A DNA stretch of 64,000 bases. Origin: Cyclobacterium sp. SYSU L10401. Its GTDB lineage: Bacteria; Bacteroidota; Bacteroidia; Cytophagales; Cyclobacteriaceae. Positions 55,708-63,829 of the stretch are shown here, piece by piece. Under the pieces are notes generated by a model, which saw only the letters and a list, made by a program, of their open reading frames with translations, ran no database searches and had not been told where the DNA came from. The position numbers and the translations under genes were made by a program. Position 1 is the first letter of the stretch; every line of letters starts with the position of its first letter. The stretch spans positions 641,733 through 705,732 of the forward strand of contig NZ_WOFO01000003.1 of assembly GCF_010993705.1 (NCBI RefSeq), written 5' to 3'.

Positions 55708-57348
55708 ATGAAAGCATCAGATTTATTTGTCAAAGCCCTGGAAAAGGAAGGGGTGGAATATATTTTCGGCGTCCCCGGAGAAGAAAACCTGGATTTACTG
55801 GAATCCCTTAGTAAATCAAGCATCAAATTGATTCTTACCCGGCATGAGCAGGGGGCCGGGTTTATGGCCGCCACTTACGGCAGGCTCACCGGCAAACCTG
55901 GCGTCTGTCTGGCCACTCTTGGGCCAGGCGCCACCAATCTGGTCACACCGGCTGCCTATGCCCAGCTGGGTGCCATGCCCATGATGATGATTACCGGCCA
56001 AAAACCCATCAAAAAAAGCAAGCAGGCGCGTTTTCAAATCATTGATGTGGTAGACATGATGCGACCCATCACCAAATACACCAAACAGATCGTCAACAGC
56101 AGCGTGATTGCCTCCAATATCCGGGAGGCCTTCCGACTGGCCACAGAGGAAAGGCCGGGTGCCGTACACCTGGAATTGCCCGAGGACATTGCTCAGGAAG
56201 AGACAGATGACACCGTCTTTGAGGTAGTCGGCCATATCATTCCCAAGCCGGATGATAAGGCCATTGATGAGGCGGTATCCATGATCAAAAAAGCCAAAAT
56301 GCCCCTGCTTCTAATAGGAGCGGGCGCCAATAGGAAAATTACCTGCCAGGCCCTGGTCAAATTTGTGGATGAATCAGGTATTTATTTCTTTACCACCCAG
56401 ATGGGCAAAGGGGTAATCGATGAAAGGCATCCCCAATACCTGGGTACGGCCGCCCTTTCCAGCAATGACTTCCTGCATGCCGCCCTGGATGCATCCGACC
56501 TGATCATCAATGTGGGACATGATGTAATCGAAAAACCACCCTTCTTTATGAAACAGGGAGGTAAAAAGGTCATCCATGTCAACTTTGCACCTGCAGAGGT
56601 GGACCCGGTCTATTTTCCACAACTCAATGTGGTAGGAGACATTACCAGCTCCGTGGAAAAACTGACAGAAAAAATCACCAAAACCGATAACTGGGATTTT
56701 TCCTATTATAAAAAAGTCAAAAATGAGGTGGCAGGACACCTTTCCAAATATTTTGAAGACGAACGCTTCCCTACCCTGCCCCAGCGCCTGGTCAACCTGT
56801 TGCGCAAAAAGCTGGGAGAAAAAGATGTGATCACCCTGGACAATGGGGTATATAAAATCTGGTTTGCCCGAAATTATACCTGCTACCAGCCCAAAACCCT
56901 GCTATTGGACAATGCCCTTGCTTCCATGGGTGCCGGATTGCCTTCCGCCATGACGGTTAACCTGCTTTATCCCGATAAAAAAGTAGTGGCCGTAGTTGGT
57001 GATGGAGGTTTTATGATGAATTCCCAGGAACTGGAAACAGCGGTCCGGCTGGGAATGAACCTGGTAGTCATCATCCTCAATGACAAATCCTATGGCATGA
57101 TCAAGTGGAAGCAGGAAGACATGGGATTTAAAGATTACGGGCTGGACTTCAACAATCCGGATTTTATCCAGTATGCCAACAGCTACGGTGCCCATGGTTA
57201 CCGGCCGGAAAGCGACAGCGATTTGCAGGAAATCCTGGACAAGAGCCTGAACAGCCCCGGGGTACACGTCATCGACCTGCCGGTGGATTATTCTCTCAAC
57301 CACCCCATCTTAAATGTAATGTTAAAAGAAAAAACAGCGAAATTATGA
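55708..57348 (+). CDS. Acetolactate-synthase-like thiamine-diphosphate enzyme
   Basis: The 546-residue protein has the three ThDP-enzyme domains: the Pyr domain with FGVPGEENLDLLESL and the catalytic Glu in LTRHEQGAGFMAATYGR, a central FAD-type domain (about 190-330), and the PP domain with the metal motif VGDGGFMMNSQELETAVRLG and NDKSYGMIKW. It resembles large subunits of acetolactate synthase but stands without the small regulatory subunit and is coupled to an aldehyde dehydrogenase (4-bp overlap). It may therefore be a catabolic acetolactate synthase or a different 2-oxo-acid decarboxylating enzyme whose product aldehyde is oxidised by its neighbour. Confidence 0.85.
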   Translation: MKASDLFVKALEKEGVEYIFGVPGEENLDLLESLSKSSIKLILTRHEQGAGFMAATYGRLTGKPGVCLATLGPGATNLVTPAAYAQLGAMPMMMITGQKPIKKSKQARFQIIDVVDMMRPITKYTKQIVNSSVIASNIREAFRLATEERPGAVHLELPEDIAQEETDDTVFEVVGHIIPKPDDKAIDEAVSMIKKAKMPLLLIGAGANRKITCQALVKFVDESGIYFFTTQMGKGVIDERHPQYLGTAALSSNDFLHAALDASDLIINVGHDVIEKPPFFMKQGGKKVIHVNFAPAEVDPVYFPQLNVVGDITSSVEKLTEKITKTDNWDFSYYKKVKNEVAGHLSKYFEDERFPTLPQRLVNLLRKKLGEKDVITLDNGVYKIWFARNYTCYQPKTLLLDNALASMGAGLPSAMTVNLLYPDKKVVAVVGDGGFMMNSQELETAVRLGMNLVVIILNDKSYGMIKWKQEDMGFKDYGLDFNNPDFIQYANSYGAHGYRPESDSDLQEILDKSLNSPGVHVIDLPVDYSLNHPILNVMLKEKTAKL

Positions 57349-58748
57349 GCCATTCCAATACATTAAAAGTGACTTCCCCTTATGACCAGCAATTGATAAA
57401 AGAGCTGCCTCTGATGGATAAGGGTGAGGTAGAAAAAACCATCAAAAAGGCCCGTGATCTTTTCCTCAACCAGTCGGGCTGGATCCCAGCATTTAAGCGG
57501 ATAGAAATTCTGGAAAAAGCCAGGCAAATCATGGAGGGCAAAATTGAAGAGCTGACCAAAACTGCCGCCCAGGAAGGGGGTAAACCCTATAAAGATTCCA
57601 AGGTAGAAGTACTCCGGGCCATTAACGGAGTGAAAATCGCCACCGAAGAGATTTCCCAGTTGAGAGGAGAACAGGTACCTATGGGGCTAACAGCTGCCTC
57701 GGTAAACCGGCTGGCCTTCACCATCCGGGAACCCATAGGCGTAGTGGTTTCCATATCTGCCTTTAACCACCCATTAAACCTGATCGTACACCAGACCATC
57801 ACCGCCTTTGCGGCGGGTTGTCCGGTGATCATCAAACCGGCCAGCACTACTCCCCTCTCCTGCCAGGCTTTGGTAGATATTTTAAAAGAGGCCGGGCTGC
57901 CGGAAGGTTGGGTGCAAATGGTGCTCTGCACCAATGAGCTGACCGAAAAACTGGCCACTGACCCCAGGGTCAATTTTCTCTCTTTTATTGGCTCAGGAAA
58001 AATCGGCTGGTACCTGAAATCCAAATTGGCTCCCGGAACGCGTTGTGCCCTGGAACATGGAGGAGCTGCTCCCGTAATCGTGGAGCCCGACGCTGACCTG
58101 GAAGACATGTTGCCCTTGCTGGTAAAAGGTGGCTTTTACCATGCCGGGCAGGTATGTGTATCCGTGCAGAAAGTATTTGTTCATGAAAAAATTGCCAAAA
58201 AGCTGGCTCAGGACATGGCTTCTGCGGCCAAAAAATTAAAAGTAGGTGATCCATTGGACGAAGCCACAGAGGTAGGCCCTCTTATCCGCACCGGGGAAGT
58301 GGACCGGGTGGAAGAATGGGTCGAAGAGGCGGTAGATAGCGGTGCAGAACTGCTCTGTGGGGGCAAGCGTATCGGTGACACCTGCTTTGAACCCACGGTC
58401 TTGTTTAATCCTTCACCTGAAGTAAGGGTTTCGAAGGAAGAAATATTCGGGCCTGTGGTTTGTGTCTATTCCTATTCAGACCGGGACAAGGCCATTGCAT
58501 TGGCCAACAGCCTGGAATACCATTTTCAGGCAGCTGTCTTTACCAGGGACATCGATCTGGCCCTGGACACGGTTCAAAAGCTCAATGCCACAGCCGTGAT
58601 GGTCAATGACCACACCGCATTCCGGGTAGACTGGATGCCTTTTGGGGGTCGGGATGCTTCCGGAGAAGGCCTGGGCGGCATCCCCCACTCCATGCAAGAC
58701 ATGACGCGGGAGAAGCTGATGGTTTTCAGGAGCAAAATGTTGCCATAG
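57345..58748 (+). CDS. NAD(P)-dependent aldehyde dehydrogenase
   Basis: The 467-residue ALDH has the cofactor-binding KPASTTPLSCQ, the catalytic Glu in LEHGGAAPVIV and catalytic Cys271 in HAGQVCVSVQKVF, and the closing VNDHTAFRVDWMPFGG. It oxidises an aldehyde to an acid or, in some members, to a thioester. The start overlaps the ThDP enzyme gene (ATGA), so the two proteins are made together and probably act in one pathway. The aldehyde is not known. A hairpin terminator follows. Confidence 0.92.
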   Translation: MSHSNTLKVTSPYDQQLIKELPLMDKGEVEKTIKKARDLFLNQSGWIPAFKRIEILEKARQIMEGKIEELTKTAAQEGGKPYKDSKVEVLRAINGVKIATEEISQLRGEQVPMGLTAASVNRLAFTIREPIGVVVSISAFNHPLNLIVHQTITAFAAGCPVIIKPASTTPLSCQALVDILKEAGLPEGWVQMVLCTNELTEKLATDPRVNFLSFIGSGKIGWYLKSKLAPGTRCALEHGGAAPVIVEPDADLEDMLPLLVKGGFYHAGQVCVSVQKVFVHEKIAKKLAQDMASAAKKLKVGDPLDEATEVGPLIRTGEVDRVEEWVEEAVDSGAELLCGGKRIGDTCFEPTVLFNPSPEVRVSKEEIFGPVVCVYSYSDRDKAIALANSLEYHFQAAVFTRDIDLALDTVQKLNATAVMVNDHTAFRVDWMPFGGRDASGEGLGGIPHSMQDMTREKLMVFRSKMLP

Positions 58749-58770
58749 AAAGGGTTCAAATTAGATTTAA

Positions 58771-58805
58771 AAGGCTTTTCATCGGAGGATGAGGGGCCTT
58801 TTTTT
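58771..58805 (+). terminator. Terminator after the ThDP enzyme/ALDH pair
   Basis: 14-bp stem AAAGGCTTTTCATC/GATGAGGGGCCTTT (three G-T pairs) with loop GGAG and a T tail. Confidence 0.85.
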
Positions 58806-58831
58806 GTGGTAAGAGGCATTGGAGAGGATAT

Positions 58832-59595
58832 GGATAAAAATTTTGGCTAAAGCCAATGAGGCTGACATATCCTTTTTTCCAACAGCTATTTGGCTAATGG
58901 GGAAAAAATCCTGGTTCCAAATGATTATTCCTCAATAGGAAATAGCCCATTCCTTGAAATTAAGCCCCCTGAACCCAGGCTTTAGCCGAAATGGATGAAA
59001 TTGTGAAATTTGGATTCGATAGGTTTATGGATAAAAGGTTTGGCTAAAGCCAATGATGCTGGCATATCCTTATTGCCTACAGCTAAAGCAGTAGGCAATT
59101 GATTATAAGACTCCCGGTTCCAAATGGCTACTCCTCAATAGGAAATAGCCCATTCCTTAGAATAGAATCACAATCCCCCGGCTTTAGCCGAAATGGATAA
59201 AATAGCGAAATATGGATTAGATAGGTAATGGATAAATGATTTGGTTAAAGCCAATGGGCTGGCATATCCTTGTTGCCTACAGCTATTTGGCTAATGGGTA
59301 AAAAATCCTGGTTCGAAAAGATTATTCCTCAATAGGAAATAGCCCATTCCTTGAAATTAAGCCCCCTGAACCCAGGCTTTAGCCGAAATGGATGAAATTG
59401 TGAAATTTGGATTTGAAAGGTTATGGATAAAGGGTTTGGCTAAAGCCAATTTGCCTTAAATACCAAGTTGCCTACAGCTAAAGCAGTAGGCAATTCAAGA
59501 AAAAATCCTGGTTCTAAATGATTATTTCTCAATAGGAAATAGCCCATTCCCTAAAAATTAAGCATGGTGAATCTGGCTTTAGCCAAAATTATTGA
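58832..59595. repeat. REP-like array, left part (four units)
   Basis: Four head-to-tail units of 195-201 bp, marked by TTTGGCTAAAGCCAAT at 58842, 59039, 59240 (one base changed) and 59435. Each unit also has a second palindrome zone, a conserved CTCAATAGGAAATAGCCCATTCC, and an inverted copy of the first motif (GGCTTTAGCCGAAATGG). Two subtypes alternate: A (units 1, 3: CAGCTATTTGGCTAATGG) and B (units 2, 4: TTGCCTAC...GTAGGCAA). No gene lies in it. Confidence 0.92.
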
Positions 59596-59685
59596 AATGA
59601 AAAGCTGTTAATTTTTAAATTAGATTGAGTTAGCAAATTTTCCGAATGATTTATTAAATTAGTATGACCATCATCTGTTTTTAAT

Positions 59686-60126
59686 ATGCCATTCGTAAAG
59701 GTTTATATCCATTTTATTTGGAGCACCAAAAATCGGGTACCATTCCTTGACTCAAAAAATTTGAGAAGTAAAGTTTGGTCCCATATTAGGGAAAACGCAG
59801 TAAAGAAAGGGATTTTTATTGATCACATCAACGGATATTCAGACCATTGTCATTGCCTGGTATCAATGGGTATTGACCAAAACATTCAAAAATTGATGCA
59901 ATTGATCAAAGGTGAGTCTTCTTTTTGGATCAATAAACACAAACTTACGCGAGCGAAATTTGAATGGCAAGATGAATATTTTGCCATTTCTGTTTCCGAA
60001 TCCAGGATAGATAAGGTCAGAACATATATTAGAAATCAGGAAGTTCATCATTTAAAAAAAACATTCCAGCAGGAATATGATGAATTTATTGAGAAATATG
60101 GATTTGGGCAGTTTAAAGATAAATGA
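59686..60126 (+). CDS. IS200-like Y1 (HUH) transposase, RAYT-type
   Basis: The 146-residue protein has the Y1_Tnp fold: IHFIWSTKNRVPFL at the start, the HUH metal site HCH (His54, His56) in DHCHCLVSMG, and the catalytic Tyr114 in VRTYIRNQEVHH. The sequence following the Tyr, KKTFQQEYDEFIEKYG, is typical of single-copy IS200-like transposases tied to REP sequences. Such enzymes cut and rejoin single-stranded DNA at hairpins. It has no TnpB partner, and lies inside an array of palindromic repeats on both sides, replacing about 540 bases of the periodic pattern. The frame and catalytic residues are intact, so it is probably active or was until recently. Confidence 0.9.
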   Translation: MPFVKVYIHFIWSTKNRVPFLDSKNLRSKVWSHIRENAVKKGIFIDHINGYSDHCHCLVSMGIDQNIQKLMQLIKGESSFWINKHKLTRAKFEWQDEYFAISVSESRIDKVRTYIRNQEVHHLKKTFQQEYDEFIEKYGFGQFKDK

Positions 60127-60165
60127 TGTAGTCAAGAGACCGGGCATCTCCTTATTGCCTGTTTG

Positions 60166-60750
60166 GGAAGATTTGGCTAAAGCCAATGAGGTTAACATAT
60201 CCTGGTTGCCAACAGCTATTTGGCTATTGATTTTAAGCATTCTGGTTCCAAAAGATCATTCCTCAATAGGAAATAGCCCATTCCTTAAAAATTGAGTCCC
60301 CTAAATCCTGGCTTTAGCCGAAATGGATAAAATAGCGAAAATTGGATTTGAAAGGTTATCGATAAAAGGTTTGGCTAAAGCCAATTTACCTTAAATACCA
60401 AGTTGCCTACAGCTAAAGCAGTAGGCAATTCAAGAAAAAATCCTGGTTCCAAATGATTATTTCTCAATAGGAAATAGCCCATTCCTTGAAATTAAGCCCC
60501 CTCAACCCAGGCTTTAGCCAAAATGGATGAAATTGTGAAATTTGGATTCGATAGGTTTATGGATAAAGGGTTTGGCTAAAGCCAATTCTCCTTAAACACT
60601 AGGTTGCCCACAGCTAAAGCAGTGGGCAATTGATGAAAAATCCTGGTTTCAAAAAATCAACCCTCAATAGGAATGTGGCTTTAGCCCATTCCCTGGAATT
60701 GCGCCTTGTTAACCCAGGCTTTAGCCAAAATGGAGGAATGGCAAATATTC
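60166..60750. repeat. REP-like array, right part (three units)
   Basis: Three more units begin at 60172, 60370 and 60571, spaced 198 and 201 bp, in the same orientation as the left part. Subtypes read A, B, B. In the last unit the B hairpin is TTGCCCAC...GTGGGCAA instead of TTGCCTAC...GTAGGCAA, so both arms changed together. The following 225 bases to the cupin gene hold nothing I can support. Confidence 0.92.
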
Positions 60751-60975
60751 CGGGATTGTGATCGGAATTGAGAGGCCCCTATTTTTACGGCCAGATAGCA
60801 TATACTTTAAAATTGGAGACATCCCGCCGTTTTTTCTTAACTTGGTATTACGAAAAGAAAACAGCACAACATGCGGCCGGATTAAATCCCAAAGGTCTGA
60901 AACAAACAAACCGCCGCACCTGGCATAATTCAAATAGAACAGAATAATCAGAAAAAACCCAAAAAAAATAACCAA

Positions 60976-61275
60976 ATGACCATTAAAGAAATAAAGGAGG
61001 AACTAAAAACGGCTAATCATCCCATTGCAAAATCACTCCACCACGGTACCGGATTCAAGGTACTGGTCGTGGGGTTCCTTAAAGGGATGGTTTTAAAAGA
61101 ACACAAAGCCCATACTGTATCAAAACTAACCGTTTTGGAAGGAGCGGTAATTTACAAAGAAGAAGACAGGGTTTTGGAACTGAAGCAATATGAGGAAGTA
61201 GACATTCCCCTTGAAATTACCCATTCGGTGGAGGCAATGGAAGACAGCTTGTGTATTTTATCACAAGGGGAATAA
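60976..61275 (+). CDS. Small cupin-domain protein
   Basis: The 99-residue protein is a single beta-barrel cupin: FLKGMVLKEHKAHTVSKLTVLEGAVIYKEED and a later EEVDIPLEITHSVEAMEDS. The metal-binding pattern is partial (His in LKEHKAH, later THSVEA). Cupins of this kind can be sensors, isomerases or dioxygenases; the function here is unknown. Purine-rich AAAAAAATAACCAA precedes the ATG. It is convergent with the oxidoreductase gene, 54 bases away. Confidence 0.8.
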   Translation: MTIKEIKEELKTANHPIAKSLHHGTGFKVLVVGFLKGMVLKEHKAHTVSKLTVLEGAVIYKEEDRVLELKQYEEVDIPLEITHSVEAMEDSLCILSQGE

Positions 61276-61329
61276 CCGCATTAATTTTGCTCATTTGAAT
61301 ATCCCCGTATCAGGCAGGAAAAGCTACAG

Positions 61330-62340
61330 CTATTCTCCTACCTTAACAATCATTTTGCCTTTATTTTTACCCTCAAATAAATCCAGAAAGGCTTGCGGAA
61401 TATTGTCGAACCCTTCTACAATGGTTTCGCTGGATTGCAGTTTCCCTTCTTGTAACCAGGCAGCCAATTGCCGGGTTGTCGATGGGAATTTGGAAGCAAA
61501 ATCGCCGATGATAAATCCCCGCATGGTGGCACTTTTAGTGAGGAGGATCGGCTGCAACCGGGGGCCCATTGGCACCTCTGTCTCGTTGTAGAGCGAGATG
61601 GCACCGCAAACAGGCAGTCGTGCAAACTTATTGATATTTGTCAATACCGCATCTGATATCTCCCCGCCAACGTTATCAAAGTAAACATCTACCCCATCAG
61701 GACAGGTGCTTTTGATCGCCTTTTTCATATCTGCTGTTGTTTTGTAATTGATGGCATGATCAAAATCAAAAGTCGAGGTAAGTAACTTTACTTTTTCATC
61801 ATTGCCGGTAATGCCCACCACCTTGCAACCCAGCAGTTTCCCAATCTGTCCGACGACAGATCCTACGGCTCCGGCAGCACCGGAAACCACCAGGGTCTCC
61901 CCTTCCTTTGGCTTTCCGATTTCCGTCAAGCCCAAATAAGCGGTAAGCCCTGTCATTCCCAAAATCCCCAAATAACTGGATAGTTTAGCCAGGGAAGGAT
62001 CTACCTTATTCAGGCCTTTGCCGGTGGAGGTTTGGAATTCCTTCCACGCCAACATGCCAGAGACAAAATCGCCCTTTTTGAAATCCGGAAGGTGGGAGTC
62101 CAGCACTTCGGCTATTATTCCGGACTGAATCGGCTTATTTAACGCGAAGGGTGCAACATAGGATTTCGCATCATTCATCCTGCCCCGCAGATAGGGGTCT
62201 ACCGATACATACAAAGTTTTGAGCAAAAGCTCCCCTTCCTCTGCGGCAGGAACTTCCTCACTTACAGTTTTAAAATTTTCAAGGGTTGGCTTTCCTTGCG
62301 GGCGTTTGTGCAAAAGTATGGTCTTGTTCATGTTTTTCAA
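61330..62340 (-). CDS. NADP-dependent oxidoreductase, MDR family (CurA/leukotriene-B4-dehydrogenase-like)
   Basis: The 336-residue zinc-independent medium-chain reductase has an N-terminal oxidoreductase domain (VDPYLRGRMNDAKSYV), the NADPH-binding GAAGAVGSVVGQIGKLLG (about 151-168) and VDVYFDNVGGEISDAVL. The family reduces carbon-carbon double bonds of enals, enones and prostaglandin-like compounds (curcumin reductase, PTGR). The start could be ATG 62340 or 62331. The substrate is not known. Confidence 0.93.
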   Translation of the reverse strand: MKNMNKTILLHKRPQGKPTLENFKTVSEEVPAAEEGELLLKTLYVSVDPYLRGRMNDAKSYVAPFALNKPIQSGIIAEVLDSHLPDFKKGDFVSGMLAWKEFQTSTGKGLNKVDPSLAKLSSYLGILGMTGLTAYLGLTEIGKPKEGETLVVSGAAGAVGSVVGQIGKLLGCKVVGITGNDEKVKLLTSTFDFDHAINYKTTADMKKAIKSTCPDGVDVYFDNVGGEISDAVLTNINKFARLPVCGAISLYNETEVPMGPRLQPILLTKSATMRGFIIGDFASKFPSTTRQLAAWLQEGKLQSSETIVEGFDNIPQAFLDLFEGKNKGKMIVKVGE

Positions 62341-62504
62341 GTTTCCCTATATGTTGACAAAAATGATACCGCAAGCGGGAAAAGTCCTGGGAATAATTGT
62401 CCCCCTTTGACCATATTGAATGTTGCATCAGGTACAACCGAATGAAAAAGAGGCTAGGCGCCCCCTCCTTTTCATTTGTGAAATTCAAATTTGAATGCTT
62501 TAAG

Positions 62505-62650
62505 GATACATGATTTGGCTAAAGCCAATTTTCCTTAAATACCAGGTTGCCCACAGCTAAAGCAGTGGGCAATTGAGGAAAAAAATCCTTGTTTTAAATG
62601 ATTATTACTCAATTAGGAATGCGGGTTGAATCCATTCCTTTTATGGATGT
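62505..62650. repeat. Solitary REP-like unit
   Basis: TTTGGCTAAAGCCAAT at 62514-62529, the C-G form of hairpin B (GTTGCCCAC...GTGGGCAA) right after, and a diverged CTCAATTAGGAATGCGG block that runs into the 3' end of the symporter gene. Confidence 0.85.
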
Positions 62651-63544
62651 ATATTTTACCTTAGATATGGCCCAGGCGAGTAACAGGCCGGAAATCATGT
62701 CCCAGATGCCCCACCATCCGGCGATGATGGCCATGCCTCCCAAACCATCAAAAAAGTTGAAAATCAACACCAAAGCAATGCCTGAATTTTGAATTCCCGT
62801 TTCTATGGTGATCGCCTTTTTATCCGGAAGGGATAAGCTAAAAAGTTGTCCCAGGCCATATCCTACGCCATAAGCAAGTGCATTGTGCAAAAACACAATG
62901 AGAACAATGAAATGAATGTATTCCAGAAAAATAGCAAAGTTAGCCGCAAAGGCACCCACAATAAAGGCGATAAAAATAAGCATGGAGAGGATGCGAATCG
63001 GCTTGCGGATGGTAGCGATTATCTTGGTGAAATAATGATTGAGCAACATGCCCAGCAGCAAAGGGATGCCCACGATCAGCAGTATGGTTTCCAGCATATC
63101 CATAAAACTGATGTTAATCTGTGGTAAGGAAGTGCCGCCGCTCAGGTACAGGTTTCCCCAGAAGGTAAAATTGGCCGGAGTAGCGACCACGGCTGCCAGG
63201 GTGGCAATGCTGGTCAGGCTCACTGATAAAGCACCATTACCCCCGGCCATCACGGATAACAAATTGGATAGGTTACCTCCTGAGCAGCTGGCTACCAGGA
63301 GCATACCCAAAGCTACACTGGGAATAGGGTCAATGAATAAGATCAGCAAATAGGTCAACAGGGGTAAAGCCAGGAATTGGGCCATTAACCCAATAATTAA
63401 ACTTTTGGGCTTTTGCCATACATTTTTGAAGTCTGATAGGCTTAATTCTATGGCTACACCAAACATGACCAGACCCATACAGATGTTCAGCAGCAGCAGG
63501 CTATCCCGGTTAAAATTTAGCCTGATCTCATCTAGTATTTCCAT
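62609..63544 (-). CDS. Bile acid:sodium symporter family (BASS) transporter
   Basis: The 311-residue protein has about nine or ten membrane segments and BASS signatures: GLVMFGVAIELSLSDF, ASCSGGNLSNLLSVMAGGNGALSVSLT (the first crossing motif) and the second crossing motif ETGIQNSGIALVLIFNFF. The family carries organic acids, sometimes pantoate or 2-oxo acids, with sodium; the substrate is unknown here. The last nine codons (GMDSTRIPN) and the TGA stop lie in DNA of the REP-like repeat, so the natural C-terminus was probably replaced by repeat insertion. Confidence 0.92.
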   Translation of the reverse strand: MEILDEIRLNFNRDSLLLLNICMGLVMFGVAIELSLSDFKNVWQKPKSLIIGLMAQFLALPLLTYLLILFIDPIPSVALGMLLVASCSGGNLSNLLSVMAGGNGALSVSLTSIATLAAVVATPANFTFWGNLYLSGGTSLPQINISFMDMLETILLIVGIPLLLGMLLNHYFTKIIATIRKPIRILSMLIFIAFIVGAFAANFAIFLEYIHFIVLIVFLHNALAYGVGYGLGQLFSLSLPDKKAITIETGIQNSGIALVLIFNFFDGLGGMAIIAGWWGIWDMISGLLLAWAISKVKYTSIKGMDSTRIPN

Positions 63545-63638
63545 GGTAATTAGCTGTTTTGTTTAAAGATTCTGATAGCAATGGCTTTATTTTTCCTGGC
63601 TTCACTATATACTGTACATCCTAGTATGCTGGTGCCAG

Positions 63639-63661
63639 GCTTTGCCAAAACATGGCAAAGC
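63639..63661. other. Hairpin in the upstream region of the symporter gene
   Basis: Perfect 9-bp stem GCTTTGCCA/TGGCAAAGC with an AAACA loop, about 95-117 bases upstream of the symporter start. There is no T tract, so it is not a terminator; it may be a small palindromic repeat or an operator. The rest of 63545-63820 shows no gene. Confidence 0.5.
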
Positions 63662-63829
63662 AGGCTTCCATGATACAAAATAACTTATATTCAGGCAATC
63701 TGCTAAAAATATTTACAAGCTATTGTCTTGCAGGCTATAAGTTATGGAAATAATTCTAAAGAAAAGATAGAGAACTATTTTTTTAAAACACCTGGAAAAA
63801 TAAGAAGGCTTTGGTCAAAATTACTACGC

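Noticed and set aside
55708..57348. Classical anabolic acetolactate synthase ilvB
   Set aside because: No ilvN, ilvC or ilvD gene adjoins it, and coupling with an aldehyde dehydrogenase does not fit branched-chain amino acid synthesis; kept as ALS-like.
58832..60750. Regularly spaced repeats that could suggest a CRISPR array
   Set aside because: The period is about 198 bp, the units are nearly identical along their whole length with no unique spacers, and no cas genes are near.
60721..60975. 84-codon minus-strand frame before the cupin gene
   Set aside because: It begins at the base before the cupin start, partly runs into repeat DNA, and has no recognisable domain.
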